64,000 nucleotides of DNA from Archangium sp. (lineage in GTDB: Bacteria > Myxococcota > Myxococcia > Myxococcales > Myxococcaceae), in assembly GCA_030681645.1 (NCBI GenBank), contig JAUXRX010000017.1:62001-126000 (forward strand), in the 5' to 3' direction. Made by a program: the position numbers and the translations under genes. The notes under the pieces were generated by a model that did no database searches, was not told the origin of the DNA, and was given only the letters and a program-made list of their open reading frames with translations. Position 1 is the first letter of the stretch. Every line of letters begins with the position of its first letter. Below, one piece after another: positions 17,296 through 24,916 of the stretch.

Positions 17296-18116
17296 ACCCG
17301 ATGGTGATCACCGCCGCGATGGTCGGCGCCGAGACGACCCGAGAGCAGACGCCGTATCTCCCCATCTCGGCCGACGAGATCGCGGAAGACGCGGCGAAGT
17401 GCCGCGAGGCGGGAGCGGCGATGGTGCACCTGCACGTGCGCACGCCCGAGGGCAAGCCCAGCCAGGACACGGAGTTGTTCCGCGCCGCGATCCGCGCCAT
17501 TCGCAAGAAGTGTGACGTGTTGATCCAGGTGTCCACCGGGGGGGCGGTGGGCATGAACGTCGACGAGCGGTGCGGGGCGCTCAAGCTCACCGGCGCCGAT
17601 CGGCCCGACATGGCCACGCTGTCGACGGGAACGGTCAACTTCGGGCCCGACGTGTTCTGGAACCCGAGGCCGCTCATTCGCGACATCGCCACGCGCATCA
17701 AGGACCTCGGCCTCAAGCCCGAGATCGAGTGCTTCGACGTCGGCATGATCGACGAGGCGCGCGCGCTCGAGAAGGAAGGGTTCATCACGCTGCCGGCGCA
17801 CTTCGACTTCGTGCTCGGCGTCGGCGGCGCGCTCGCGGCCACGGCCGAGGGGCTCGACTTCATGCGCTCGTACATTCCCGCCGGCTCGTCGTGGACGTGC
17901 GCCGCGATGGGACGGCACCAGCTGCCGTTCGTCGAGCTGTCGGCAGAGCGGGGAGGGAACGCCCGGGTGGGGATGGAGGACAACATCTACATTTCGAAGG
18001 GAGTGCTCGCGAAGGGGAACTTTGAGTTGGTGGCGGAGGCGGCGAAGAGGGCGAAGGGGAAAGGCCGCGAGTTGGCGACGCCGGCTCAGGCTCGTGAGTT
18101 GTTGCGGTTGACGTGA
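17292..18116 (+). CDS. kce: 3-keto-5-aminohexanoate cleavage enzyme Kce
   Basis: 274 residues from ATG 17292. A BKACE/DUF849 TIM-barrel zinc enzyme: the HLHVR motif (His-x-His, in [13 protein letters not shown]) and a later [16 protein letters not shown] and GRHQLPF give the metal and substrate site. [17 protein letters not shown] near residue 222 is the hallmark CoA/substrate loop. With acetyl-CoA it cleaves 3-keto-5-aminohexanoate to 3-aminobutyryl-CoA and acetoacetate. Last clear enzyme of the kam operon; the dehydrogenase making its substrate (kdd) is not here but at 40591. The next open frame begins at its stop codon. Confidence 0.95.
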   Translation: MNPMVITAAMVGAETTREQTPYLPISADEIAEDAAKCREAGAAMVHLHVRTPEGKPSQDTELFRAAIRAIRKKCDVLIQVSTGGAVGMNVDERCGALKLTGADRPDMATLSTGTVNFGPDVFWNPRPLIRDIATRIKDLGLKPEIECFDVGMIDEARALEKEGFITLPAHFDFVLGVGGALAATAEGLDFMRSYIPAGSSWTCAAMGRHQLPFVELSAERGGNARVGMEDNIYISKGVLAKGNFELVAEAAKRAKGKGRELATPAQARELLRLT

Positions 18117-19396
18117 TGAGTTCGGATTCGGATTCGGTTTCGGTTTCGGATTCGGTTTCGGATTCGGATTCGGATTCGGTTTCGGATTCGGTTTCGGATT
18201 CGGATTCGGATTCGGGGTCGGGGCCGGGATCGGGATCGCGATCGGCTTCGGGATCGGGCACGGAGGCGGTTTCGGCGATCGGTCGCACGACCGGGTTCGG
18301 CTGTGTTCCGCGACCGTGCGCGAACCCGCAACCGTCCACGAACCCGCGACCGTGTCCGATCCCGAAGCCGATCGCGATCCCGATCCCGGCCCCGACCCCG
18401 ACCCCGAAGCCGACCCCGAAGCCGACCCCGACCCCGTTCCTCCTCCTCCTGGCCCTGACGGCCTGCACCACCCCCACCGAACCCGAAACCCTCACCCGCA
18501 CCGGCACCGTCACCGGCGCGATCACCACCACCGCCCCGGGCGACGCCTGGGTCTTCCTCTACCGCCCCGGTGAGGGCCCTCCCGGCCCTCCGGCCGAACC
18601 GCAAACCGCCACCGCGGTCAGCGCGAAGCGAATGGAGACCGACCCGCGCTACGTGATCGCCAACGTCAAGCCGAACCCGTACCGCCTCTTCGGCCTCATC
18701 GACGTCGACTCCGACTTCGACGGCACGATCGACGTGCTGAGCCAGCCCACCGCCGGCGACCGCGTGAGCACCCCGGTGGCTCTGCAAGCCCAACCCGGCC
18801 GCGGAGCGGTCGTGCCCCTCGAGATCGACCGTCCCGTCTTCACCGAGCCGCCCGCCTTTTCCCTCGAAGGCGTCGTCGCCGACGACCTGGTGCTCGACTT
18901 CGCCCTCGACGCGATCACCCCGTTGACCCTCGTCGCCGATCCCGTGGGTCACTTCGACCCGAAGAAGGTGGGCTTCACCTTCGGCCTGCTCGACGCCGAC
19001 GGCAACCTCAGCCCCGACGACGCCGACGGCGATGGCACCCCCGATCTCTCGCTGCAGCTCTTCCTTCGCTGGCTGCCCCGCCCCGGCCAGGTCGAAGCCG
19101 GGACGACCGTGATCGTCCCCCTCGTCTTCGATCCTTCCCCGTTCCTGCAGACGCTCGAGGGCCGCCTCGACACCACGGTGACCGCTGGCCGCCTCCAGGT
19201 GGTGATGGTGCCCGTGGCCCAGGCCCTGGGCCCCACTGAAGACGGAGGGCAGGGCATCCGGCCCCTCGGGCCCCCTCCCGCGGGCGACTACGAGCTGGTG
19301 GCGCTGGCCGCCGGAGGCCAGTTCTGGCGCCTGCCCAACCAGCTGCCCCTCAGATCGCAGAACCTCCGCCTGCACATCGATCGCGTCTCCCGCTGA
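18116..19396 (+). CDS. Lipoprotein with low-complexity N-terminal extension (start uncertain)
   Basis: Open from GTG 18113/ATG 18116, at the kce stop. The first 107 or so codons are read through repeat DNA: a Ser-Asp/Ser-Val run (about 1-35), then a Pro/Thr/Lys run. The first sensible protein begins at about residue 108 with FLLLLALTAC, a lipobox with Cys117, normally found within 25 residues of a start; no ATG, GTG or TTG lies close upstream. The mature protein (about 310 residues) has Ig-like beta sequence (TVTGAITTTAPGDAWVFLYR) and Asp-rich calcium-type loops (DVDSDFDGTID, DADGDGTPD). I infer that repeat DNA has replaced the original 5' end. Function unknown. Confidence 0.6.
   Translation: MSSDSDSVSVSDSVSDSDSDSVSDSVSDSDSDSGSGPGSGSRSASGSGTEAVSAIGRTTGFGCVPRPCANPQPSTNPRPCPIPKPIAIPIPAPTPTPKPTPKPTPTPFLLLLALTACTTPTEPETLTRTGTVTGAITTTAPGDAWVFLYRPGEGPPGPPAEPQTATAVSAKRMETDPRYVIANVKPNPYRLFGLIDVDSDFDGTIDVLSQPTAGDRVSTPVALQAQPGRGAVVPLEIDRPVFTEPPAFSLEGVVADDLVLDFALDAITPLTLVADPVGHFDPKKVGFTFGLLDADGNLSPDDADGDGTPDLSLQLFLRWLPRPGQVEAGTTVIVPLVFDPSPFLQTLEGRLDTTVTAGRLQVVMVPVAQALGPTEDGGQGIRPLGPPPAGDYELVALAAGGQFWRLPNQLPLRSQNLRLHIDRVSR
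18120..18213. repeat. Hexanucleotide tandem repeat (TTCGGA/TTCGGT)
   Basis: About 15 units of a six-base motif alternating TTCGGA and TTCGGT, starting four bases after the kce stop and running into the inverted repeat at 18214. In the frame of the following gene it codes for Ser-Asp and Ser-Val. Confidence 0.9.
18214..18399. repeat. Long GC-rich inverted repeat (locus 1)
   Basis: A 44-base left arm (18214-18257, beginning GGGGTCGGGGCCGGGATCGG) has its exact reverse complement at 18356-18399, separated by about 98 bases. The match extends, with one mismatch, to CACGG at the loop side. The loop holds three copies of a CGAACCCGCGACCG-like motif. Able to form a very stable stem-loop as DNA or RNA. 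The core (GGGATCGGGATCGCGATCGG) recurs in the second locus at 24512. Confidence 0.9.
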
Positions 19397-19432
19397 CCGA
19401 AAGCCGAACCTGACATAGACTGCCGCGGCCCC

Positions 19433-21361
19433 ATGACCGTTGCCCCGGAATCCGATGCGGTCATCGTGAACCCACTGAGGGCGAGCGGGCTTCTCGATTC
19501 GATCGGCCTCGAGCGCGCGCGCGCCCACGTGAGGGAATCCGGCGGCCTGCTTTCCGACGCGCTGTTGCGCCTGGGCCTGGTGAAGGAAGGCGACTTCCTG
19601 CGCATCTTCGCCGAGCTCTATTCCACCCGCTTCGTGAAGGCGGAGAAGCTCAAGGGCATCCGCCTCGACGAGGGGCTGCTCGAGCGGGTGGGCGTGCGCA
19701 GCGCCGAGCGGCTGCGCATGTGCCCCATCCACTGGGACCAGGTGAAGATGGAGCTGCACGTCGTCGCCTCGGTGCCGCTCAGCTCGAGCCTCGAGCCCGA
19801 GCTGCGGCAGATCGTCGGGGCCAAGAGCATCGTGGTCTACGTCGCCACCAGCGGCGCGGTCTCGGCGCTGATCCGCCGGGCGTACTACCGCCAGGACGAC
19901 GCCTTCAAGGACGTCACCGCCAACGGCGCCGGCCCCGCGCTCCCGCCTGCCGCCAGGCCCGGCGAGACCTTCGAAGAGGAAGCGCGCGAGAACACGGTCG
20001 AGCGCACCAGCACCGGCGCCAACATCGAGGTCGACGCCGAGCTGGGCGCTTCGTCCGTCGACGAGCAGCCCGAGCCGCAGAGCACCGAAGGCAAGACGGT
20101 GATGGTGAACCTCGAGGCGCTCACCATCGCCACGCTGCGCCGTGAGAACGCCCGCTACCGCATCGCCCAGGAATTCCACCGCCGCGTCTCGCTCGAGCGC
20201 AGCGTCGAGGCGATGGTCGATCGCATCCTCTCGGTGGTGTTCGAGCTGCTCAACGCCGACGGCGCCGCGGTCTGGCTCACCTCGGGCCGCTACGCCTCGA
20301 AGTCGCGCGCCGGCGATCACGTGGTCGAAGTGCCGCGCACCATCATCGACCAGGCGCTGGTCTCGACCAACGGCCTGCTCACCAACAACGCCCTGCTCGA
20401 CGAGCGCTTCGATCGCAGCAAGAGCGTGATGATCCGCGGGATCAAGAGCGTGATGGCCGTGCCCCTGCGCACCCGCAGCGGCACCATCGGCATCCTCTAC
20501 GTCGAGTCGGTGTCGATGAGCGCGGCCTTCACCGACGAAGACCTGCCCCTGCTCGACTCGATCGCCAGCCAGGCCTCGATCATGCTCGACAACGCCGCCC
20601 TGGTCGCCCAGGTGCAGAAGGAAGTCGAGACGCGCGCCAGCCTCTCTCGCTTCCTCTCGGCCGCCGCGGTGGAAGAGGTGCTGTCGGGCCGCATGAAGGT
20701 GAACATGGCGGGCCAGAACGCCGAGGTGACGGTGCTCTTCGCCGACATCCGCGGGTTCACCACCATGTCGGGCCAGATGCCCCCGGAAGAGGTGGTGCGC
20801 TTCCTCAACGCGTTCTTCAGCGAGGCCGTCGACGCCGTGGAGAAGAACGGCGGCGTGGTGGACAAGTTCATCGGCGACTGCGTGATGGCGATGTGGGGCG
20901 CGGTCGATCAGCGCGAAGACGGCGCGCGCAAGGCGATCGCCGCCGCCCTCGAGATGGTGCAGCGGGCCGGGCGGATCACCGTGAAGGGCGTGCCGCTCGA
21001 GATGGGCGTGGGCATCAACACCGGGCCCGCGGTGGTGGGCGCCATCGGCGCGGCGCGGCGGCTCGACTACACCGCCATCGGCGCCACCGTGAACCTGGCG
21101 GCGCGGCTGTGCGGTATCGCCCAGACCGGGCAGGTGCTGGTGACGAGCGACACGCTGCTGCGCGCCGGGCCCGGCGTGATTCACGAGCCCAACGAGGCGG
21201 TGATCCTCAAGGGCATCGACGTGCCGATCGTGCCGTACTCGATCAAGGCGCTCACCATGCCCCTGCAGCTCAACCAGGTGATGAGCCCGCACCCGCCGGG
21301 GTCGACCTTCAGCAAGCTCCCCACGGCCCCGGGGATGCCGTCGCCGCTCAAGCCCCGCTGA
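19433..21361 (+). CDS. Adenylate cyclase with MshEN-like and GAF domains
   Basis: 642 residues from ATG 19433. Residues about 15-155 resemble the MshEN/GspE N-terminal domain (LSDALLRLGLVKEGDFLRIFAELYSTRF), which in other proteins binds cyclic di-GMP. A GAF domain spans about 250-395 (SVFELLNADGAAVWL, IKSVMAVPLRTRSGTIGILYVES). The class III cyclase domain (about 430-610) has both metal-binding aspartates, Asp438 in VLFADIRGFT and Asp482 in FIGDCVMAMWG, and the adenine-selecting pair Lys478/Asp545 (DKFIGD, RRLDYTAIG), so ATP and not GTP is the likely substrate. No membrane helix. It would convert a GAF ligand or c-di-GMP signal into cAMP. Confidence 0.9.
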   Translation: MTVAPESDAVIVNPLRASGLLDSIGLERARAHVRESGGLLSDALLRLGLVKEGDFLRIFAELYSTRFVKAEKLKGIRLDEGLLERVGVRSAERLRMCPIHWDQVKMELHVVASVPLSSSLEPELRQIVGAKSIVVYVATSGAVSALIRRAYYRQDDAFKDVTANGAGPALPPAARPGETFEEEARENTVERTSTGANIEVDAELGASSVDEQPEPQSTEGKTVMVNLEALTIATLRRENARYRIAQEFHRRVSLERSVEAMVDRILSVVFELLNADGAAVWLTSGRYASKSRAGDHVVEVPRTIIDQALVSTNGLLTNNALLDERFDRSKSVMIRGIKSVMAVPLRTRSGTIGILYVESVSMSAAFTDEDLPLLDSIASQASIMLDNAALVAQVQKEVETRASLSRFLSAAAVEEVLSGRMKVNMAGQNAEVTVLFADIRGFTTMSGQMPPEEVVRFLNAFFSEAVDAVEKNGGVVDKFIGDCVMAMWGAVDQREDGARKAIAAALEMVQRAGRITVKGVPLEMGVGINTGPAVVGAIGAARRLDYTAIGATVNLAARLCGIAQTGQVLVTSDTLLRAGPGVIHEPNEAVILKGIDVPIVPYSIKALTMPLQLNQVMSPHPPGSTFSKLPTAPGMPSPLKPR

Positions 21362-21440
21362 ACGGGCTGAAACGAAGGATGAATCAAGGTTCGCGCAGCG
21401 CGTCATGGGGTAGGTTGCCGCGCTTCCAAGGAGCTCACCC

Positions 21441-22046
21441 GTGATCGCCCCCCTCGTCCTCGCTCTCGCCCTCGCTGCTGGCCCCGGTCCCATGTCGGTG
21501 GTCAAGACCGCCGACACCGAGGTGCAGAAGGTGTTGCAGGCGCCCGACGCCTCGACCTCGAAGCTGGCGGCGCGCGCCGACGAGTTCGTCGACTTCGCCG
21601 AGCTGGCCAAGCGGGCGATGGGCACCGAGTGGGCGAAGCTGAACAAGAAGCAGCAGGACGACTTCGGCCAGACGATGAAGGGGCTGCTGCGCGCCAGCTA
21701 CGCGCAGAAGGCCGTCAACGATGGCCGCGGAGGCAGCGGCGCCAAGGTCGAGTACGGCGACGAGAAGGTCGAGGGCAATGAAGCGGTGGTGAGCACGAAG
21801 CTGCTGGTGAAGCAGGACGTGTACCCCGTCGTGTACAAGCTCTACCGGGCCGACGCGAAGGGCCCCTGGCGGATCTACGACGTGGTCACCGACGAGGTGT
21901 CGCTCGTGTCGACCTACAGCGACCAGTTCCGCAAGGTGATGGGCACGAAGGGGTTCGACGGCCTGCTCAAGTCGCTCAAGGACAAGCAGGAGTCGCTCGA
22001 GAAGCAGAACGCCGAGAAGACCGCCGCGGTGCCTGAGAAGAAGTAA
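21441..22046 (+). CDS. MlaC/Ttg2D-like periplasmic phospholipid carrier
   Basis: 201 residues from GTG 21441 with AAGGAG nine bases upstream. Signal peptide at residues 2-15 (IAPLVLALALAAG). The mature part follows the MlaC pattern: TSKLAARADEFVDFAELAKRAMGTEW, then KQQDDFGQTMKGLLRASYAQK and WRIYDVVTDEVSLVSTYSDQF near the end. MlaC proteins shuttle phospholipids between inner and outer membrane with the MlaFEDB ABC complex. Other mla genes are not adjacent, so its partners must be elsewhere. The C-terminal tail is Lys/Glu-rich. A REP-like palindrome follows eight bases after the stop. Confidence 0.85.
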   Translation: MIAPLVLALALAAGPGPMSVVKTADTEVQKVLQAPDASTSKLAARADEFVDFAELAKRAMGTEWAKLNKKQQDDFGQTMKGLLRASYAQKAVNDGRGGSGAKVEYGDEKVEGNEAVVSTKLLVKQDVYPVVYKLYRADAKGPWRIYDVVTDEVSLVSTYSDQFRKVMGTKGFDGLLKSLKDKQESLEKQNAEKTAAVPEKK

Positions 22047-22053
22047 CCGGTCT

Positions 22054-22093
22054 CCCTCTCCCTGCGCAGCGGGGAGAGGGCTGGGGTGAGGGG
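22054..22093. repeat. REP-like palindrome, family A copy 1
   Basis: Imperfect palindrome CCCTCTCCC...GGGGAGAGGG followed by CTGGGGTGAGGGG. The 40-base sequence at 41614 is nearly its exact reverse complement. Lies between convergent genes at 22046 and 22111, so it may act as a bidirectional terminator. Confidence 0.85.
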
Positions 22094-22110
22094 CGCCTGT
22101 CGCCTGTCGC

Positions 22111-23457
22111 CTAGCGCCTGCGCTTGTCGATCAACGTGCGCAACGCCTCGGCGCTGCGGCGCAGCTGGGCTGAGCCCACGCTGGTCGCGCGCCAGGTCAT
22201 CGTCTCCACCGCGTCGTAGACGAGCTCGCGCAGGGTGAGGTTCTCGGCGGAGGAGGGCGGGGTGGTGTGCGGCAGCTCGGGCTCGAGCGGCCGGCGCTCG
22301 CGCGGATCGACGGTGGTCCAGTGCAGCGCCGCGGGGGCGCCCATCGCGTAGCTGCCCGGCCTGGCCAGCACCGGCGCGTCCTTGTTGATCGAGCCTGGCT
22401 CGGGCACCTGGAGCTTGCGGCTGAGGCGCTCGAACGCCTCGGCGATCTGCGCCACCTGCGCGTCGGTGAGCGTCGCCGGCATGGCCAGGAGCAGCCGCGA
22501 GCGGGGGCCCGCCAGCCACCCGCGGCAGGCGATGCCCAGCTCGGCCAGCGCGGCCAGCCACTGTTCGCACAGGGCCTCGTCGCCGAGCCACACGGGGATC
22601 CACGGGGTGACGCAGGGCCCGGTGTCGAAGCCGCGGCCCTTGAGCGAGGTGAGCATCTTCTGCGCCACGTCGAAGAGCCGCGCGCGGCGGGCGGTCTCGG
22701 TCACCGCGATGTCGAGGGCGCGCGCCGAGGCCGCCAGCGACATGGGGGCTGGCGCCGGGAGCGCGCCGCGCACGGAGTCGAGCAGCTCGCGATCACCCAG
22801 CACCAGCGCGCCCGCGCCCGGGATCGCGCCGCCCAGGGGGAGCACCCGCATCGTCACCTGGGCCTGCAGGGAGAGGTGTTCGATCGCGCCGCCGCCGGTG
22901 GGGCCGAGCACGCCCAGCCCGTCGTCGATCACCAGCAGGTTGGAGTGCCGGCGCTGGCAGGCCTCGGCGAAGCGGGGGGTGAGCGCGAGATCGCCCTCGA
23001 GCGGGTGCACCGCCTCGAGGATGAGGCCGAGCATGCCGGGGTGGGAGAGGGCGACCTCGGCGTCTTCGGGGCTGGTGATCTGCGCCGCCTCGGGAATGGA
23101 GCGGCGCCCGCGCGCCTCGGTGGCCATGCGCCAGGTGGGGAGGAGCGGCAGCAGCGCTTCTTCGTGGCTGATCACCAGCGCCGCGTCGGCGCCGAAGAGG
23201 GACATGGCGCGGGCCTCGAAGTCGGCCTGGGTGCGGGTGCCTTCGCTGCGCGAGAGGCCCAGCTTGCGCAGGGCGGTCTGGGCTGCCTCGCGCACCCGGG
23301 CGTCGCAGCCCAGGCCGAGGAGATCGTCGGTGGAGGCGACGAGCAGGCGGGCGCCGTCGCTCTCGACCTCCGACGCGGAGGGCAGGGCGTCGACGCGGCA
23401 GTTGAACTTCATCCGCCCACGGACGTTGCGCGACAGCACTGACGGGTCGACGGCCAC
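22111..23457 (-). CDS. AONS-like PLP-fold protein lacking the catalytic lysine
   Basis: 448 residues from GTG 23457 (433 from ATG 23412). The fold matches alpha-oxoamine synthases such as 8-amino-7-oxononanoate synthase: ASTDDLLGLGCDARVREAA opens the core and LLVIDDGLGVLGPTGGGAIEHL (171-194) matches the Asp loop, with Asp178 present. Family members have DEAHG there; the histidine is missing. The segment that should read TFSKALG, supplying the PLP Schiff-base lysine, is instead VTMRVLPLGGAIPGAGALVLGD (201-222), with no lysine. It is therefore likely to be a non-catalytic or altered member. Divergent from the lipoprotein at 23526. Confidence 0.82.
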   Translation of the reverse strand: MAVDPSVLSRNVRGRMKFNCRVDALPSASEVESDGARLLVASTDDLLGLGCDARVREAAQTALRKLGLSRSEGTRTQADFEARAMSLFGADAALVISHEEALLPLLPTWRMATEARGRRSIPEAAQITSPEDAEVALSHPGMLGLILEAVHPLEGDLALTPRFAEACQRRHSNLLVIDDGLGVLGPTGGGAIEHLSLQAQVTMRVLPLGGAIPGAGALVLGDRELLDSVRGALPAPAPMSLAASARALDIAVTETARRARLFDVAQKMLTSLKGRGFDTGPCVTPWIPVWLGDEALCEQWLAALAELGIACRGWLAGPRSRLLLAMPATLTDAQVAQIAEAFERLSRKLQVPEPGSINKDAPVLARPGSYAMGAPAALHWTTVDPRERRPLEPELPHTTPPSSAENLTLRELVYDAVETMTWRATSVGSAQLRRSAEALRTLIDKRRR

Positions 23458-23525
23458 GGCCGCGTCATACTCCGCGACGGCGCAAAATCCTCTCCCCTGC
23501 TCAGGTCACTGGCGTACATGACCGC

Positions 23526-24329
23526 ATGCGAATCGTCCTGCCCGCCGTGCTCGCCCTCTCTGCTTGCGTCACCACCGCGCCGATGCAGCAGCCTGCGCCG
23601 AAGTTCGCCGCCACCGAGCTCGAGCTCACCGTGAAGGACGTCGACGCCGATCTGGTGCAGCAGATTCAGGCCCAGTTCGCGAAGAACAACGACCTGCGTT
23701 CGGCCCAGCTCAAGAGCCACAGCGGCAAGGTGGCGGTGTTCACCGTGATGTACCCTGGCGACGTCGGCGATCTGCCGAAGACCCTCGCCACCATTCCCGC
23801 GCCTGGCCTCAAGTTCGTCAGCGCGAAGCACCAGTTCGAGTACGCGGCGTTCGACAATCAGCCGCCGACGATCAACTTCCTGCACCCTCAGCCGGAGCAG
23901 GTGCTCAACACGAAGGATCAGTTCATCACCGTCGAGGTGCCCGACAAGGACGTCGCGCAGGTCAGCATCGGGGGGAAGTCGGCGCCGCTCTACAAGGGGA
24001 GCATTTACCGGCTGAAGCTCGACTTGAACGAGGGCAAGCAGGAGATCGTCGCCACCGCGAAGGACAAGGCCGGGAACGAGTCGAGCGCGAGGGTCGCGGT
24101 GACGGTCGATACCACGGCGCCGGCGCTGCAGGCGCAGATCAAGCTGGTGGTCGAGGGGCAGGTCGAGGCTGGCAGCTCGGTGCTGATCGATGGGGTCGAG
24201 GTCTCGGTTGATTCTTCGGGCCGGTATCGGGCGGAGGTTCCGGTGAGGAAGGGGCAGAAGAAGGTGGAGATTGTGGCGATTGATCAGAGCGGGAATAAGT
24301 CGGTCACGGTCAAGACGTTCGGGGAGTAG
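23526..24329 (+). CDS. Lipoprotein with Ig-like beta domains
   Basis: 267 residues from ATG 23526 (MRIVLPAVLALSACVTT; lipobox LSAC, Cys14). Residues about 25-115 form an alpha/beta region (VKDVDADLVQQIQAQFAKNN). From about 115 the sequence reads as two Ig-like or PEGA-like beta domains: INFLHPQPEQVLNTKDQFIT to KQEIVATAKDKAGNESSARV, and then VEGQVEAGSSVLIDGVEVSV to VEIVAIDQSGNKSVTVKTF. Such domains usually mediate binding at the cell surface. It is monocistronic; the 587-base spacer after it is filled by repeat DNA. Confidence 0.8.
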   Translation: MRIVLPAVLALSACVTTAPMQQPAPKFAATELELTVKDVDADLVQQIQAQFAKNNDLRSAQLKSHSGKVAVFTVMYPGDVGDLPKTLATIPAPGLKFVSAKHQFEYAAFDNQPPTINFLHPQPEQVLNTKDQFITVEVPDKDVAQVSIGGKSAPLYKGSIYRLKLDLNEGKQEIVATAKDKAGNESSARVAVTVDTTAPALQAQIKLVVEGQVEAGSSVLIDGVEVSVDSSGRYRAEVPVRKGQKKVEIVAIDQSGNKSVTVKTFGE

Positions 24330-24332
24330 CTG

Positions 24333-24507
24333 ACCCCCCCCCGTTTCCGTTCCGTTTCCCGGTCCCGTTTCCCGTTTCCCGTTTCCCGGTCCCGTTGCCC
24401 GGTCCCGTTGCCCGGTTGCCCGGTTGCCCGGTTGCCCGGTTTCCCGGTTTCCCGGTTTCGGTTTCCCGGTTTCCCGGTTTCGGTTTCGGTTTCGGTTTCG
24501 GGGTCGG
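24333..24507. repeat. Tandem CCGTTTCC/CGGTTGCC repeats
   Basis: About 175 bases built from short overlapping units: GTTTCCCG (24337-24390), then GTTGCCCG (about 24391-24440), then GTTTCCCG and GTTTCGG (24441-24507). They lead into the inverted repeat at 24512. No gene is visible. Confidence 0.85.
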
Positions 24508-24511
24508 GGTC

Positions 24512-24679
24512 GGGGTCGGCTGTCGGGATCGGGATCGCGATCGGCTTCGGGATCGGGCAGGGGGGCGGTGTCGCGAACGGATCTCGGTTCCGGCAGCCGC
24601 GCGCTGGCCCGAGCGCCGCGACCGCCACCGTGATCCGTGAACGAACCCGATCGCGATCCCGATCCCGACAGCCGACCCC
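24512..24679. repeat. Long GC-rich inverted repeat (locus 2)
   Basis: A 33-base left arm (24512-24544, beginning GGGGTCGGCTGTCGGGATCG) is exactly complementary to 24647-24679, with a loop of about 102 bases. TTTCGG/CCGAAA repeats extend the stem imperfectly outward. The arm shares the core GGGATCGGGATCGCGATCGG with locus 1 at 18214. Together 24330-24916 hold only this repeat DNA and the rplC leader. Confidence 0.9.
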
Positions 24680-24916
24680 GAAACCGAAACCGCCCCCGAA
24701 ACCGTCCCCGAAACCGTCCCCGCCATCTCGCCTGTCCGTTTCGGCTTCGGCCGTCGGGGTCGGCCTCTCCGGGTCGACCGCAAGCCGTCCCCCCGAGCAT
24801 CTTGCGTGACCGCCACCGTGCTGCTACGTGCCCCTCCCCTCGCTCCTTTCCACTTCCGGAAAGCCGCAACCGGACCGCTGGCCTTCGCGCCATGTCCGAG
24901 AGAAGGAAGCCACACC

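Noticed and set aside
18086..21646. 1186-codon open frame on the minus strand
   Set aside because: It is the mirror of the lipoprotein, cyclase and mlaC-like genes on the plus strand; its composition (His/Arg/Val/Ala-rich) is typical of a GC-rich shadow frame and it includes repeat DNA.
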